Origin: Thalassotalea sediminis
GTDB taxonomy: Bacteria > Pseudomonadota > Gammaproteobacteria > Enterobacterales > Alteromonadaceae
Direction: 5' to 3'
Length of the DNA: 64,000 bases
Assembly: GCF_030295915.1 (NCBI RefSeq)
Contig: NZ_AP027361.1
Coordinates: 3,410,001 to 3,474,000 of the forward strand
The notes below the pieces were generated by a model, which was not told where the DNA came from, made no database searches, and saw only the letters and a list, made by a program, of their open reading frames with translations. The position numbers were made by a program, and so were the translations under genes. Below are positions 40,252 through 50,452 of the stretch, piece after piece. Each line of letters opens with the position of its first letter. Positions within the stretch are counted from its first letter, which is position 1.

Positions 40252-42189
40252 TTATTTACTAGGGTCAACGTTATACTCCATTGCCACTTCATCGGCTGGA
40301 TCTTTATCTGGCCCTGGCTGACTATCCTCAATAATGTTGTCAGCTAACGACGATTTATCGATAAGTGAAAACCCTAATTGATTAAAGTAGTTAGGGATGT
40401 ACGTCAATACAATGACTTTTTCAAGCTCAATTTGATGCGCAAATTCTAGTAAATATTGAACCAATGCTTGCCCTTGACCATTGTTATGTGCACTTTTATC
40501 AACGACGACAGAACGTATTTCGGCTAGGCCAGTTTGATAAATATATAAAGACGCGCAACCAACAACCTTACCATCAAGCTCGGCTACTACAAAGTTTTGA
40601 ATATCATGAATAATATTGTCTCTTGAGCGCGGTAAAATTTCGCCTTTTTCAGCCCAGAAATTCACCAATTCAAATATCGCATCTACATCTGGCATTCGAG
40701 CTCTACGCACTGACATAGCAGCAGCACGCTGAGCATTTAATCGTTGCTGAACTTGTTTCAGTGCCACTTTAATTTGTTGCTTACCAGGGGCACCAACGAC
40801 TTGTTCATTCAAAATTTCTTCGTTACCTGACTGCGTAGTTGCTAATGCTTTTTCTACTTGTGCACGTGACGTTCCACCAAGCGCTTCACGCTTATCTAAG
40901 GTCGACTCTATCGATAAATGTTGATAAACGTCATGTTCAATTTTTTCACTAAATGTTTGCAGTTGTGTCAATGTGAGATCTTCCAATGGAACACCTTTAT
41001 CAATTGCAGCAAGTACGACTTCGCCTACAATATGATGCGCTTCACGGAACGGGATATCTTTACCAACAAGGTAATCAGCAAGTTCAGTCGCATTAGCATA
41101 ACCTTGTTGGGCTGCTGCCAAGGTTCTGCTTCGATTAACTTTTAAACCATCTGCAACTAGCACTGCCATCTCCATACACTCTAACCACGTTTCCATAGCA
41201 TCAAAAAGACCTTCTTTATCTTCTTGCATATCCTTATTATAAGCTAATGCTAACGCTTTCATGGTGGTAAGCATGCCAGTTAATGAACCGAAAACCCTAC
41301 CCGCTTTACCACGAATTAATTCACATGCATCAGGGTTTTTCTTTTGTGGCATTAAAGAGGAGCCTGAGCTAACGAGGTCACTCATTTCTACAAAACCAGC
41401 TTCCCCCGAATTGTAGAAGATCAGATCTTCTGCAAAACGCGACAAATGCATCATAGAAATGCTCGCCGCAGACAGTAGCTCAATAACATGATCACGATCT
41501 GATACTGCATCTAAGCTGTTCATAGTCGCCTTTCTAAACCCTAAGCGATGTGCCAATGCATTACGATCTATAGGATAAGCCGTGCCTGCCAATGCCCCAG
41601 AGCCAAGCGGAGAAACATCTAAACGGTATATAGCATCTTTTAATCTACCGATATCACGGTTAAACATTTCGACATAAGCTAAACACCAGTGACCAAACGT
41701 TACTGGTTGAGCCCTTTGCAGGTGGGTATAACCAGGCAACACAGTACCTTTTTCACGCTCAGCTAAGTTCATCATAGCTTGTTGTAAATTAACTAAAGCG
41801 ATAAGAAGTTCACCACCCGTTTCTTTACACCAAAGCTTCAAATCAGTCGCCACCTGATCATTCCGACTTCTGCCCGTATGAAGCTTTTTCCCTAAGTCAC
41901 CCGTTTTTTCAATGAGTTGAATTTCAACCCAACTATGAATATCTTCGGCATCAGAGGCTAATATCTGCTTGGGATTTTCTTCAACAGATTGTTTTAGTTC
42001 ATTTAAGGCCGCAGTTAAACGTACTAATTCGTCGTCATTTAATACACCAACTTCATGGATCGCCTCTGCCCAGGCCATAGAACCTACAATGTCTTGCACT
42101 GCCATGCGATAATCTACCGGCAATGAATCATTGAATTTTTTAAACTGCACGCTAGCTTTCTCTTTAAACCGTCCGCCCCATAATGCCAT
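40252..42189 (-). CDS. argH: Argininosuccinate lyase fused to a GNAT N-acetyltransferase, ArgH(A)
   Basis: 645 residues. The first ~460 form argininosuccinate lyase, which splits argininosuccinate to arginine and fumarate; the signature [15 protein letters not shown] is present (about residue 280), as is [16 protein letters not shown]. Residues ~490-625 are a GNAT domain ([18 protein letters not shown], the acetyl-CoA loop region [20 protein letters not shown]) resembling the ArgA acetyltransferase half. Fused argH(A) genes are known in marine Moritella and relatives and supply acetylglutamate. The ATG has AAAGGAAAT upstream. It follows argG by 18 bp. Confidence 0.96.
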   Translation of the reverse strand: MALWGGRFKEKASVQFKKFNDSLPVDYRMAVQDIVGSMAWAEAIHEVGVLNDDELVRLTAALNELKQSVEENPKQILASDAEDIHSWVEIQLIEKTGDLGKKLHTGRSRNDQVATDLKLWCKETGGELLIALVNLQQAMMNLAEREKGTVLPGYTHLQRAQPVTFGHWCLAYVEMFNRDIGRLKDAIYRLDVSPLGSGALAGTAYPIDRNALAHRLGFRKATMNSLDAVSDRDHVIELLSAASISMMHLSRFAEDLIFYNSGEAGFVEMSDLVSSGSSLMPQKKNPDACELIRGKAGRVFGSLTGMLTTMKALALAYNKDMQEDKEGLFDAMETWLECMEMAVLVADGLKVNRSRTLAAAQQGYANATELADYLVGKDIPFREAHHIVGEVVLAAIDKGVPLEDLTLTQLQTFSEKIEHDVYQHLSIESTLDKREALGGTSRAQVEKALATTQSGNEEILNEQVVGAPGKQQIKVALKQVQQRLNAQRAAAMSVRRARMPDVDAIFELVNFWAEKGEILPRSRDNIIHDIQNFVVAELDGKVVGCASLYIYQTGLAEIRSVVVDKSAHNNGQGQALVQYLLEFAHQIELEKVIVLTYIPNYFNQLGFSLIDKSSLADNIIEDSQPGPDKDPADEVAMEYNVDPSK

Positions 42190-42207
42190 GATAATATTTC
42201 CTTTTGA

Positions 42208-43437
42208 TTACTTAGCGTCTTTTTGTGAAAGTGCAGTTATTCTACTAGATAAACTAAACAAACGAATAAAGCCTTCTGCGTGTTTTTGGTCATATACATC
42301 ATCAGCACCGAATGTTGCAAAAGCTTCGGAATATAAGCTGTTTGGTGAACGACGTTGTGTAACCGTAGCGTTGCCTTTATACATTTTAACAACAACATCA
42401 CCTGTTATTTGCTCAGCAAATGATGCAGCGGCAGCTAACTGAGCTTTAGCTAATGGCGTAAACCAACGGCCATCATAAATAACGTGAGAAAACTCTAAAC
42501 CTACAGACTCTCTAAATTTTAATGATTCTTTATCTAAAATGAGAGTTTCTAAGCCTTTATAGGCAGCCATCAACACAGTGCCACCTGGTGTTTCATAACA
42601 ACCTCTAGATTTCATGCCCACTAAACGGTTTTCAACGATATCAATTCTACCCACACCATGTGCTGCCGCTTTATCATTAAGGTACATAAGCGCTTCATAT
42701 GCAGATAATGCTTTGTCGTCAACTGCGACCAATTCACCTTGCTTAAAACTAAGCGTTACGGTTTCTGGTGTATCAGGTGCATCCATAGGATCAACTGTCA
42801 TGGTCCACACTTCTTTTGACGGTTCACACCAAGGATCTTCTAGTTCCCCACCTTCATGTGAAATATGCCATGCATTAGCGTCACGACTATAAATCTTAGT
42901 TAATGAAGCTGCACATGGAATATTACGTTCGGCAAGGTAATCTAGTAAGTCTTCACGCGATACCATATCCCACTCACGCCATGGCGCAATTACCGTTAAT
43001 TCGGGTGCTAAAGCTGCAAAACAAGATTCAAAACGTACCTGATCATTGCCCTTACCTGTACAACCATGACAGACAGCATCGGCGCCAACTTTTAACGCCA
43101 CTTCTACATGCGCTTTCGCAATGACAGGACGTGCCATTGACGTGCCGAGTAAGTATTGTCCTTCGTACACCGACCCCGTTTTTAAAATAGGAAAAATATA
43201 ATCTTTTACAAATTCTTCTTTTAAATCTACCACATGACACTCAGAGGCCCCTGAAGCAATAGCCTTCTCTTGAATACCTTCTAACTCTTCTTCACCTTGA
43301 CCAACATCTGCGCAAAAAGCGACCACTTCACAGCCATCATAGTTTTCCTTTAACCAAGGGATAATTGCCGATGTGTCTAAGCCGCCTGAGTATGCTAATA
43401 CTACTTTCTTAATTTGTTTTTTAGTTGCTAAAGCCAT
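42208..43437 (-). CDS. argG: Argininosuccinate synthase
   Basis: ArgG joins citrulline and aspartate with ATP. 409 residues, the shorter type I form rather than the ~447-residue E. coli type. The ATP-pyrophosphatase loop [15 protein letters not shown] is at the N-terminus (about 12-26) and [15 protein letters not shown] in the middle. Central gene of argC-B-F-G-H(A)-A. Confidence 0.98.
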   Translation of the reverse strand: MALATKKQIKKVVLAYSGGLDTSAIIPWLKENYDGCEVVAFCADVGQGEEELEGIQEKAIASGASECHVVDLKEEFVKDYIFPILKTGSVYEGQYLLGTSMARPVIAKAHVEVALKVGADAVCHGCTGKGNDQVRFESCFAALAPELTVIAPWREWDMVSREDLLDYLAERNIPCAASLTKIYSRDANAWHISHEGGELEDPWCEPSKEVWTMTVDPMDAPDTPETVTLSFKQGELVAVDDKALSAYEALMYLNDKAAAHGVGRIDIVENRLVGMKSRGCYETPGGTVLMAAYKGLETLILDKESLKFRESVGLEFSHVIYDGRWFTPLAKAQLAAAASFAEQITGDVVVKMYKGNATVTQRRSPNSLYSEAFATFGADDVYDQKHAEGFIRLFSLSSRITALSQKDAK

Positions 43438-43473
43438 TGTTCTACCTATTAAATCTGTTACGTAAGTTTACTA

Positions 43474-44397
43474 TTAGTCAATTAAAAGCGATGTTAATAC
43501 CGCACATTGTGCCCACATTCTATTTTCAGCTTGCTGAAAGATTACCGACTTATTCTCGTCATCAAATAATGCGGTTGTGATTTCTTCTTCCAAATGAGCT
43601 GGCTGACAATGCATTACTAAACTTGCTTGCGCTTTGTCCATTAATGCATGGTTTACTTGATAAGGATGAAACTTCTCTAGTAATGCATTTTTATCTTCGT
43701 CACCTTCATTCCCCATTGAAACCCAAGTATCGGTATAAATAACGCTCTGCTTACCGAGCTTGTTCATATCCGTTGTAAAAATAAACGTGGAGCCACTTTG
43801 CTCTGCAAGTTGCTCCGCCTTATTTAGCATTGTTTGTGAAGGTCCATAACCTTCTGGGCATACCAGTGTAAAATCAACACCTAGTATCGCCGCCATTAAC
43901 ATCAATGAATTAGACACATTGTTGCCGTCGCCAACGTATGCAAGCTTTACCGTTGATAAATCATCAAAGTGTTCAGCTAAGGTGACAAAATCCGCTAAGG
44001 ATTGACAAGGATGATAAACATCACACAAGGCATTTATAACGGGTACCGAGCCATGCTCAGCAAGCTCCTTTATTGACTGGTGTTCAAATACCCGAGCAAC
44101 AATTAAGTCTGCATAACAAGACAAGTTCTTAGCGTAGTCACTAACGCGTTCTCGCTCACCTAGTTTTCCGTTTTGTTGCCCTAGATATAGCGCATGACCG
44201 CCTAATTTATTGATGCCCATGTCAAAACTAACATGAGTACGCAGTGATGGTTTTTCAAAAATCATCGCTACTGATTTTCCTGCCATAACCTGATTAAAGT
44301 TATGAGGTGCATTCTTTATCTCGATCGCTAAGCTGATTAGAGATTCAATTTGTGATTTTGTTAATTGGTCATCAGCCAAATAATGGTTTATAGCCAT
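43474..44397 (-). CDS. argF: Ornithine carbamoyltransferase
   Basis: Makes citrulline from ornithine and carbamoyl phosphate. 307 residues. The carbamoyl-phosphate motif appears as EKPSLRTHVSFD, a variant of the usual S-T-R-T-R; the HPCQ motif is in YHPCQSLADF, and the ornithine site is near VMHCQPAHLEEE (usual HCLPA here HCQPA). The replacement of Leu by Gln in HCLP is worth noting but the protein is otherwise complete. Confidence 0.94.
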   Translation of the reverse strand: MAINHYLADDQLTKSQIESLISLAIEIKNAPHNFNQVMAGKSVAMIFEKPSLRTHVSFDMGINKLGGHALYLGQQNGKLGERERVSDYAKNLSCYADLIVARVFEHQSIKELAEHGSVPVINALCDVYHPCQSLADFVTLAEHFDDLSTVKLAYVGDGNNVSNSLMLMAAILGVDFTLVCPEGYGPSQTMLNKAEQLAEQSGSTFIFTTDMNKLGKQSVIYTDTWVSMGNEGDEDKNALLEKFHPYQVNHALMDKAQASLVMHCQPAHLEEEITTALFDDENKSVIFQQAENRMWAQCAVLTSLLID

Positions 44398-44426
44398 GAT
44401 AAAATTCCTAAAGTATCAAAAAGTCG

Positions 44427-45206
44427 TTAATTCGCTTCAATGCGGGTGCCGATATGTTCGCCAGCTAATAGCTTTGCTATTTGTTCTGGCTGTTTCCAAC
44501 TGGCAACCGCGATACTTCGTCGTAATTGTTTTGCCGCATATAATGCAGCGTTAACTTTGGCTGTCATTCCTCCTGCGATAACCCCTTGCTCAATAAGTTG
44601 CGTTACGCTTTGTTTATCGAGGGATTCAATATATTGACCAGAGGCATCCTTAACGCCATTCACATCAGTTAACAGCAATAAATCAGCGTTTAATAACTGG
44701 CATATAACAACCGCCGCATCATCCGCATTAACATTAACTAATTCACCACTTTTTAACGTACCGATAGATGAAATAATGGGTACGAAATGTAATTTGAGTA
44801 AACTATCAAGTAAGGTACTGCTCACGGCATTAGGCACCCCGACTTGCCCCAAACCTTTATCACTTAACTGACATTCAACCATATTGCCATCATGCAATGA
44901 CAATCCAACAGCAGACAAACCTATGCTGTTCGCCTGCCCCACGATTGTTTTATTAACAGTGCCCGCAAGAGCTCCTGCAATTAAGGGAATTTGTTCTTTT
45001 GGTGTAACACGTAAGCCATGCTTTTTTTCCGTTGTAAAACCGGATTTAGCTAACATTTGATCAACAACACAGCCACCACCATGAACAAGTACTACCGATT
45101 GACTCTTTAAAGAATCTATAACAGTCAGCAATGCGGAAAGTGCACTGTCATTTTCGAGAATGGCACCGCCAATTTTTATCACCAAAGGTTTAGTTACTTT
45201 ACGCAT
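44427..45206 (-). CDS. argB: Acetylglutamate kinase
   Basis: Phosphorylates N-acetylglutamate. The start is the ATG at 45206, sharing one base with the argC stop (TAATG), giving 259 residues (E. coli 258). An in-frame start inside argC would add 21 residues without family similarity. Motifs: KPLVIKIGGAILEN, VLVHGGGCVVDQML, and INADDAAV-like VNVNADDAAVVI. Confidence 0.97.
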   Translation of the reverse strand: MRKVTKPLVIKIGGAILENDSALSALLTVIDSLKSQSVVLVHGGGCVVDQMLAKSGFTTEKKHGLRVTPKEQIPLIAGALAGTVNKTIVGQANSIGLSAVGLSLHDGNMVECQLSDKGLGQVGVPNAVSSTLLDSLLKLHFVPIISSIGTLKSGELVNVNADDAAVVICQLLNADLLLLTDVNGVKDASGQYIESLDKQSVTQLIEQGVIAGGMTAKVNAALYAAKQLRRSIAVASWKQPEQIAKLLAGEHIGTRIEAN

Positions 45207-46231
45207 TACGCAGTCACTCCAGGCACTAGACTGTAGTGGTTTGGTAAACCTAATATAATATTGGCACATTGCACCGACTGTGAGGCAGCACCTTTCAATA
45301 AATTGTCAATCGCACAACTTACAACTAATACGTGTTTATCTTCATCTACCTGCCAATGGATATCGGCAAAAGGAGAGTAAGCGACATGGTCAATTTTAGG
45401 CCAACTATCAACCAACCTGACAATTGCAGAATCTTTATAAGCCTGTTCGTAGGCTTCTTGAACTTGCTTCGCACTAGTACCAGCTTTTAAAGACAATGTT
45501 ACTGTTGTCAGTAGCCCTCTTTTATATGGTGCTAAATGAGGATTAAAAATTACCTGAGCTTTCGCTTCCTGGCTAATCTCAGGTTGATGTCTATGCTGTA
45601 AGATATTATAAGGGGTCAAACTTACTTCATTAAAACTAGTCGCTAAACTGGCTTTTCTACCAGCCCCACTCACGCCACTGATACCATTAACAACAATTAA
45701 GCTATTAGTGAGCTGTAAATCGTTTTCTATAATAGGCTTTAGTGCCAGTAAGCTAGCCGTAGGATAACATCCAGGAACAGCGATTATATTGCTGTCTGAA
45801 ATAAGCGTCTCATTCCACTCTGCGAGGCCATAAACAGCTTGAGATAACGCTGATAAATCATGGTGTTCAAAACCATAATAGTGCGGGTAATCTGCTGCCG
45901 TTTTCAAACGAAAACCACCAGATAAGTCAATAACCTTGACACCTTTGTTAAGAAATTGCTGCGCCCATTCAGCACTGAACTCATGCGGCGTTGCAAAAAA
46001 TACAGCATCAAGGCTAGATGCATTTTCTAAAACCCACTGAGACGAGAATGCAACCAACGTTTTGTCACAAACACCTTTGTAACGAGGATGTAATGTAGAA
46101 AACTCAGCACCAGCTGATTCGCTGTTTTCGGAAACTAACAGGTGATCAATATTAATTTTGTCGTGGCGAATTAACAGCGCAACAAGTTCTGCACCAACAT
46201 ATCCACTCGCACCCACTACTGCTACGTTCAT
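45206..46231 (-). CDS. argC: N-acetyl-gamma-glutamyl-phosphate reductase
   Basis: Reduces acetylglutamyl phosphate to the semialdehyde. 341 residues. The NADP-binding loop VVGASGYVGAELV is at the N-terminus and the catalytic cysteine is in AVPGCYPTASLL. First gene of the argCBFGH(A)-A cluster and divergent from argE. Confidence 0.98.
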   Translation of the reverse strand: MNVAVVGASGYVGAELVALLIRHDKINIDHLLVSENSESAGAEFSTLHPRYKGVCDKTLVAFSSQWVLENASSLDAVFFATPHEFSAEWAQQFLNKGVKVIDLSGGFRLKTAADYPHYYGFEHHDLSALSQAVYGLAEWNETLISDSNIIAVPGCYPTASLLALKPIIENDLQLTNSLIVVNGISGVSGAGRKASLATSFNEVSLTPYNILQHRHQPEISQEAKAQVIFNPHLAPYKRGLLTTVTLSLKAGTSAKQVQEAYEQAYKDSAIVRLVDSWPKIDHVAYSPFADIHWQVDEDKHVLVVSCAIDNLLKGAASQSVQCANIILGLPNHYSLVPGVTA

Positions 46232-46510
46232 AACACCTCAATATAATTGCAATTCTATTCACTAAACACTAGCTAATATAAAATAATTCAAAAGCCAATG
46301 ATTGATTTTTAACAACCGATTTTTAATTCAACCACTTTAGATGAGAATGAAAGAGATTCATACCGTTTAGCTAAATCTTAAAATAAGTTTCATTAAACGA
46401 TAGCCAGAACTCATTCGGTTCATTACACTAGAAATGCATTCTAATTTATAATGGGTAGTTATGCAACAAATTAGCATATATACCCAAAAATAATTACAGG
46501 TAGATAAACT
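46232..46510. promoter_or_regulatory. argC/argE divergent control region with weak ArgR-like boxes
   Basis: 279 bp shared by the two divergent arginine units. ArgR boxes in E. coli resemble TGAATwwwwATTCA. Three candidates are seen: TGCAATTCTATTCA (46248-46261) and TGCATTCTAATTTA (46435-46448), each about 8 of 10 fixed positions, and a 13-base TGAAAGAGATTCA at 46349-46361 that is one base short. ArgR control is expected from the gene content but these boxes are imperfect. Confidence 0.45.
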
Positions 46511-47659
46511 ATGCGCCAAATTCCAAATTTTGTTCAGTCTTTACAGCAACTTATTGCAAGTCCGTCGATTAGTTCAACACAAGAAAGTTGGGATCAAGGT
46601 AACAGCGACATTATAAATATACTGGCAACCTGGTTTGAAACTCTTGGCTTTGACATTAATATTCAGCCAGTCCCTGGAACGCGTAACAAATTTAATTTGT
46701 TAGCCAAGCTTGGTTCCGGCGAGGGAGGATTACTACTCGCAGGACACAGTGATACTGTGCCTTTTGACGAAAACCGTTGGCAGTCCGATCCTTTGAAAGT
46801 CCTCAGCAAAGAGGACAAATTTTACGGACTGGGTACATGTGATATGAAAGGCTTTTTTGCGTTTATATTGCAAGCATGTGAACACATCAAAAAACAAGAC
46901 TTAAAAAAGCCTTTATATATATTAGCGACAGCAGACGAAGAAACGACAATGGCCGGCGCGCGATATTTCTCTGAGAATCAATTTGTAAAACCTGATGCAG
47001 CTATTATTGGTGAGCCCACAAACCTTGTTCCGGTTATTATGCACAAAGGGCATATGTCGCATCGTATAAAGGTACAAGGAAAATCAGGCCATTCCAGCAC
47101 ACCAGAGTTTGGTGTCAATGCAATTGAAATAATGTCTGAGGTTATTACTGCTCTGCTACAACTTAAACAAACCTTATCACTAAACTTTCAAAACGAATCG
47201 TTCGATGTACCTTCACCAACATTAAACTTAGGTGCAATAAGTGGCGGGGATAACGCGAACAGGATTTGCGGACAGTGTGCGCTCGACTTAGACATGCGAG
47301 CGCTACCTGGTATGGCAGATTCTGAGCTTATTCAACTACTCGCTGAATGCTTAGCACCGCTAGCAGAAAAATATCCCGGTCGTATCACTTTTGATGAGTT
47401 ACATCCTAGCTCACCGAGTTTTGAACAAGCAAAGGAAAGCGAACTGGCAACCTTGTCAGAGCATGTTTCTGGGCATCAATGCTGTGCGGTAAACTACGCT
47501 ACTGAAGCACCTTTTATTCAACAACTTGGGTGCCAAACCATTGTTATGGGGCCAGGCTCTATTGCTCAAGCGCACCAGCCTAACGAATTTTTAGCCTTTT
47601 CAGAAATTACTAAAACACAACATATGCTTGAAAAAATGATAAACCATTACTGTTATTAA
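46511..47659 (+). CDS. argE: Acetylornithine deacetylase
   Basis: ArgE removes acetate from acetylornithine to give ornithine. 382 residues (E. coli 383), M20 metallopeptidase fold. Metal-binding motifs are LLLAGHSDTVPFD, GTCDMKGF and the catalytic ATADEETTMAGA; a dimerisation domain with MSHRIKVQGKSGHSSTPEFG follows. Its TAA overlaps the convergent TAA of the GGDEF gene (shared TTAA). Having argE implies the linear rather than recycling acetyl pathway, consistent with two acetylglutamate synthases. Confidence 0.98.
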   Translation: MRQIPNFVQSLQQLIASPSISSTQESWDQGNSDIINILATWFETLGFDINIQPVPGTRNKFNLLAKLGSGEGGLLLAGHSDTVPFDENRWQSDPLKVLSKEDKFYGLGTCDMKGFFAFILQACEHIKKQDLKKPLYILATADEETTMAGARYFSENQFVKPDAAIIGEPTNLVPVIMHKGHMSHRIKVQGKSGHSSTPEFGVNAIEIMSEVITALLQLKQTLSLNFQNESFDVPSPTLNLGAISGGDNANRICGQCALDLDMRALPGMADSELIQLLAECLAPLAEKYPGRITFDELHPSSPSFEQAKESELATLSEHVSGHQCCAVNYATEAPFIQQLGCQTIVMGPGSIAQAHQPNEFLAFSEITKTQHMLEKMINHYCY

Positions 47660-48786
47660 GCGAGCGCGGGCGAATACGTTTTTACCTTATTTCGACCCGC
47701 CGATTTTGCTTCGTACATTGCCTTGTCCGCGTGATTGATAGAGGTTTCAATATCGTTGTACTCATGTACTTCACATACACCAAAACTAGCCGTTAATTTA
47801 ATACTGCCTTTTTCTGTATTTAAGACAATATTTTCAGTTTCTTTTCGCATACGTTCTGCAACAAACTTTGCTTTAGTAATACTCGTTTGTGGTAACAAGA
47901 CAACAAACTCTTCACCGCCATATCGCGCAAGAACATCTACTTTTCTTAATGTTGAAGCCAGCACCTTTGAAAATGCCTTTATCGCGCTATCGCCGGCTCT
48001 ATGTCCAAAGCCATCGTTAATATCTTTAAAATGGTCAATGTCACACATAAGCAAACATAAAGGCTCACTATGGCGTTCACTTGATGATAGTGCAAGCTTG
48101 GCTTGCTCGAAGAAAAATCTGCGATTATATAGCCCAGTTAATGGATCCGTCGTTGCCTGTATTTCCAATTCTTTTCTTGCGTCGAGCATGTAGCTGGCAA
48201 ATAAGAATATCGTAACGCCTGACATATAGGCGGGGGCAAAAACAAAAACGACTTTCATAAATTTACTATATAAGCCAGCTTCTACCATACCAGTCACACT
48301 GATCAAATTAACGATCAATAGCACAGAGTGAATGAGCAATATGGCCGCCATCCCCTTATCTCCAGTATTAGCACCATTTTGTCGATTCAATAAGGTGTAT
48401 GCACAAATTAAAGAGCATATAACATTAAAACTATAGGCTGATTGCACACTATAGCTCTCAATTGAAATATCAATGCACAAGTAAGCTAACGTTAACGCAT
48501 AAATTATCCACTCTCGAATCTGACTTTTGCATCGCCACAAAATACCAATGGTTAAACTGGCATTCGAGATTGCAAAACTAATATCGGTTAATAGATCATT
48601 TAACGGTGTGGGATTGCCGATGAAATCAGCAATAACAATGAAAAAGAAAATACCTGAAAAGTAAAATAGCCTAAATGCTATACGCGCGGGTTTGTCTCCA
48701 GCTTTATCTTGAAAAAGCAACGAAGCAACAAACATTACAATCGAAATCAAAATTACCGCTAATGCGGTCTCAACATGTGTATCCAT
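47656..48786 (-). CDS. Membrane diguanylate cyclase (GGDEF protein)
   Basis: 376 residues from the ATG at 48786, which has AAGGAT upstream; an earlier GTG-type start would add eight residues. About seven membrane segments fill the first ~200 residues, then a GGDEF domain begins ATTDPLTGLYNRRFFFEQA. The active site is RYGGEEFVVLLPQ, intact for making cyclic di-GMP. There is no RxxD inhibitory site immediately before it that I can identify. It follows an HD-like gene in the same direction by 62 bp. Confidence 0.93.
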   Translation of the reverse strand: MDTHVETALAVILISIVMFVASLLFQDKAGDKPARIAFRLFYFSGIFFFIVIADFIGNPTPLNDLLTDISFAISNASLTIGILWRCKSQIREWIIYALTLAYLCIDISIESYSVQSAYSFNVICSLICAYTLLNRQNGANTGDKGMAAILLIHSVLLIVNLISVTGMVEAGLYSKFMKVVFVFAPAYMSGVTIFLFASYMLDARKELEIQATTDPLTGLYNRRFFFEQAKLALSSSERHSEPLCLLMCDIDHFKDINDGFGHRAGDSAIKAFSKVLASTLRKVDVLARYGGEEFVVLLPQTSITKAKFVAERMRKETENIVLNTEKGSIKLTASFGVCEVHEYNDIETSINHADKAMYEAKSAGRNKVKTYSPALA

Positions 48787-48848
48787 ACAACTATCCTTGT
48801 CATTCACCATGCTATTTTAGCATAGATTAACAACAACACACTGTCTAA

Positions 48849-50306
48849 TTATGAGCTTTTTACCCATAACTTTTGATGATTCTTCATGCCAAAGTACTCG
48901 CCAGCATTCCAGCAACGCGGTAATAAGTCGAGCTTTTTGCGCTCTTGATAGTTAGAGGCAAGCTTTTCCAAAATTTCATTAAGTCTATCCTTGCTTAACG
49001 CTGCGAATTTTTTCGCAGTTTGAGTATTATACAAGCTAATATCATCAACAATTTCAATATCCTGCCCCCTACCAATAAAGGTTAGCCCCCTAGTGGCGGT
49101 TCGACATTTGGGATGTTCAGGATTATTGGGATATAGCTGATTAACTATAGCGTATTCATAATGTTCACCATGCCTTCCATCAGAATCTTGAGGAATAAAC
49201 GTAACACCAAAACCTTGCGGAAAATCCCCAGTAATTGTTCTTAATGTATCTACCACAACTTGGCTGCAAGCACCTTTTTCGGCGTTTTTGTTTAAAGCTT
49301 GATAGACTTTGGGAAGTAATTTGTAATTGTAACTTGGTTTAGTAGATAAAATAATAGAGGCGTAAATTTGCGGCACCTTAAGCAAATTACCAATCCCTTG
49401 TTTTGGTGCAATCGCATTTTTTAGCAAATGTTTAATAAAAACGAGCTTTTTATGTTCTGCGATATTAAATTTTTCACGATCGGCTTTAGAATTACCGACA
49501 TACATGGGCGCTCCAATACCCTCTATTAAAAACCGTATAGTTTCTCTGTAGTTAATTTGCAACAACTGCTTTCGCTCTTCTACAGGCAATGTACGGTGAG
49601 GATCTTGAGTACCATCTTCTCCTCTAACAATACGCTGAGCATCAGGGTGGAAGTGACCAATATCTTGTAATAGTGACGCCATCATGACCGGTATTTGTAC
49701 TTTCTCAACAAACTCGGCGTAAATCTCAGGGGTTTTCTCTTGCATGAGTTTATAATCTTCACCAGTGATATCACCAATGACAGACTTAACGTGACCATCT
49801 TTAACCGCAATCACTTGATCGATATACAGCTGATCTAACAACCTCAAGGTTAATACAGCCTTATAAAAAGGTTTATTACGCTCGTTGGCTTCGGGAACAC
49901 GCTTGCCTTCAGTAGGGCACAACAATTGAATGGTGCCCAACACCTGTGCTGATTTTCGGATAGTTTCGGCAAAGTTATTACCTTCGGTTAATTCCAAAAT
50001 ATCTTTGCAAACCGTGTATAGGTAATTGTATCTATCACTGCTTTCTAACTTAGATTCTTGCTTGAGATCGCGATAATTTCGTTCTAGCTTCTCTATTTGC
50101 CGTTTTGCATCAGCATCATCTTTTTGGTGAGACAACTCTTTAATACGTTGACTTAGCTTATCGAGTTTATGTTGTTGAACCGTTTGTTGCTCATAAAACT
50201 CAATCGCCTGTTCTAACAGCGAATCTTTTAATACGCTGCGACCATACAACTTGTTCAGGATAGCCTTTACTTGCGTGGTAAAATTAGTATCAACTTTATT
50301 GGACAT
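48849..50306 (-). CDS. Uncharacterised protein with coiled coil and HD-like motif
   Basis: 485 residues, cytoplasmic (no signal or membrane segment). Residues about 45-105 are a charged coiled coil (QQHKLDKLSQRIKELSHQK). The centre contains MMASLLQDIGHFHPDA, close to the HD/HD-GYP motif LLHDIGH but with Gln for the first His. Further on, GDFPQGFGVTFIP followed by a basic, cysteine-containing segment faintly recalls the GYP region. If related, it is a diverged or inactive phosphodiesterase-type domain. The next gene downstream makes cyclic di-GMP, which supports but does not prove a signalling role. I do not recognise the family with certainty. Confidence 0.6.
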   Translation of the reverse strand: MSNKVDTNFTTQVKAILNKLYGRSVLKDSLLEQAIEFYEQQTVQQHKLDKLSQRIKELSHQKDDADAKRQIEKLERNYRDLKQESKLESSDRYNYLYTVCKDILELTEGNNFAETIRKSAQVLGTIQLLCPTEGKRVPEANERNKPFYKAVLTLRLLDQLYIDQVIAVKDGHVKSVIGDITGEDYKLMQEKTPEIYAEFVEKVQIPVMMASLLQDIGHFHPDAQRIVRGEDGTQDPHRTLPVEERKQLLQINYRETIRFLIEGIGAPMYVGNSKADREKFNIAEHKKLVFIKHLLKNAIAPKQGIGNLLKVPQIYASIILSTKPSYNYKLLPKVYQALNKNAEKGACSQVVVDTLRTITGDFPQGFGVTFIPQDSDGRHGEHYEYAIVNQLYPNNPEHPKCRTATRGLTFIGRGQDIEIVDDISLYNTQTAKKFAALSKDRLNEILEKLASNYQERKKLDLLPRCWNAGEYFGMKNHQKLWVKSS

Positions 50307-50452
50307 ATAAGGTACTGGCGAATTTCATCACAGTTAAGCTATGATCAGGTTAAAAAATACTATTATAGCTCAATTTTATTTCATTATTAAAAAATTAATC
50401 AATCTAATGAAACAGTTAACTGCAATTCACAAGAACATCGTTAAATGTATGA

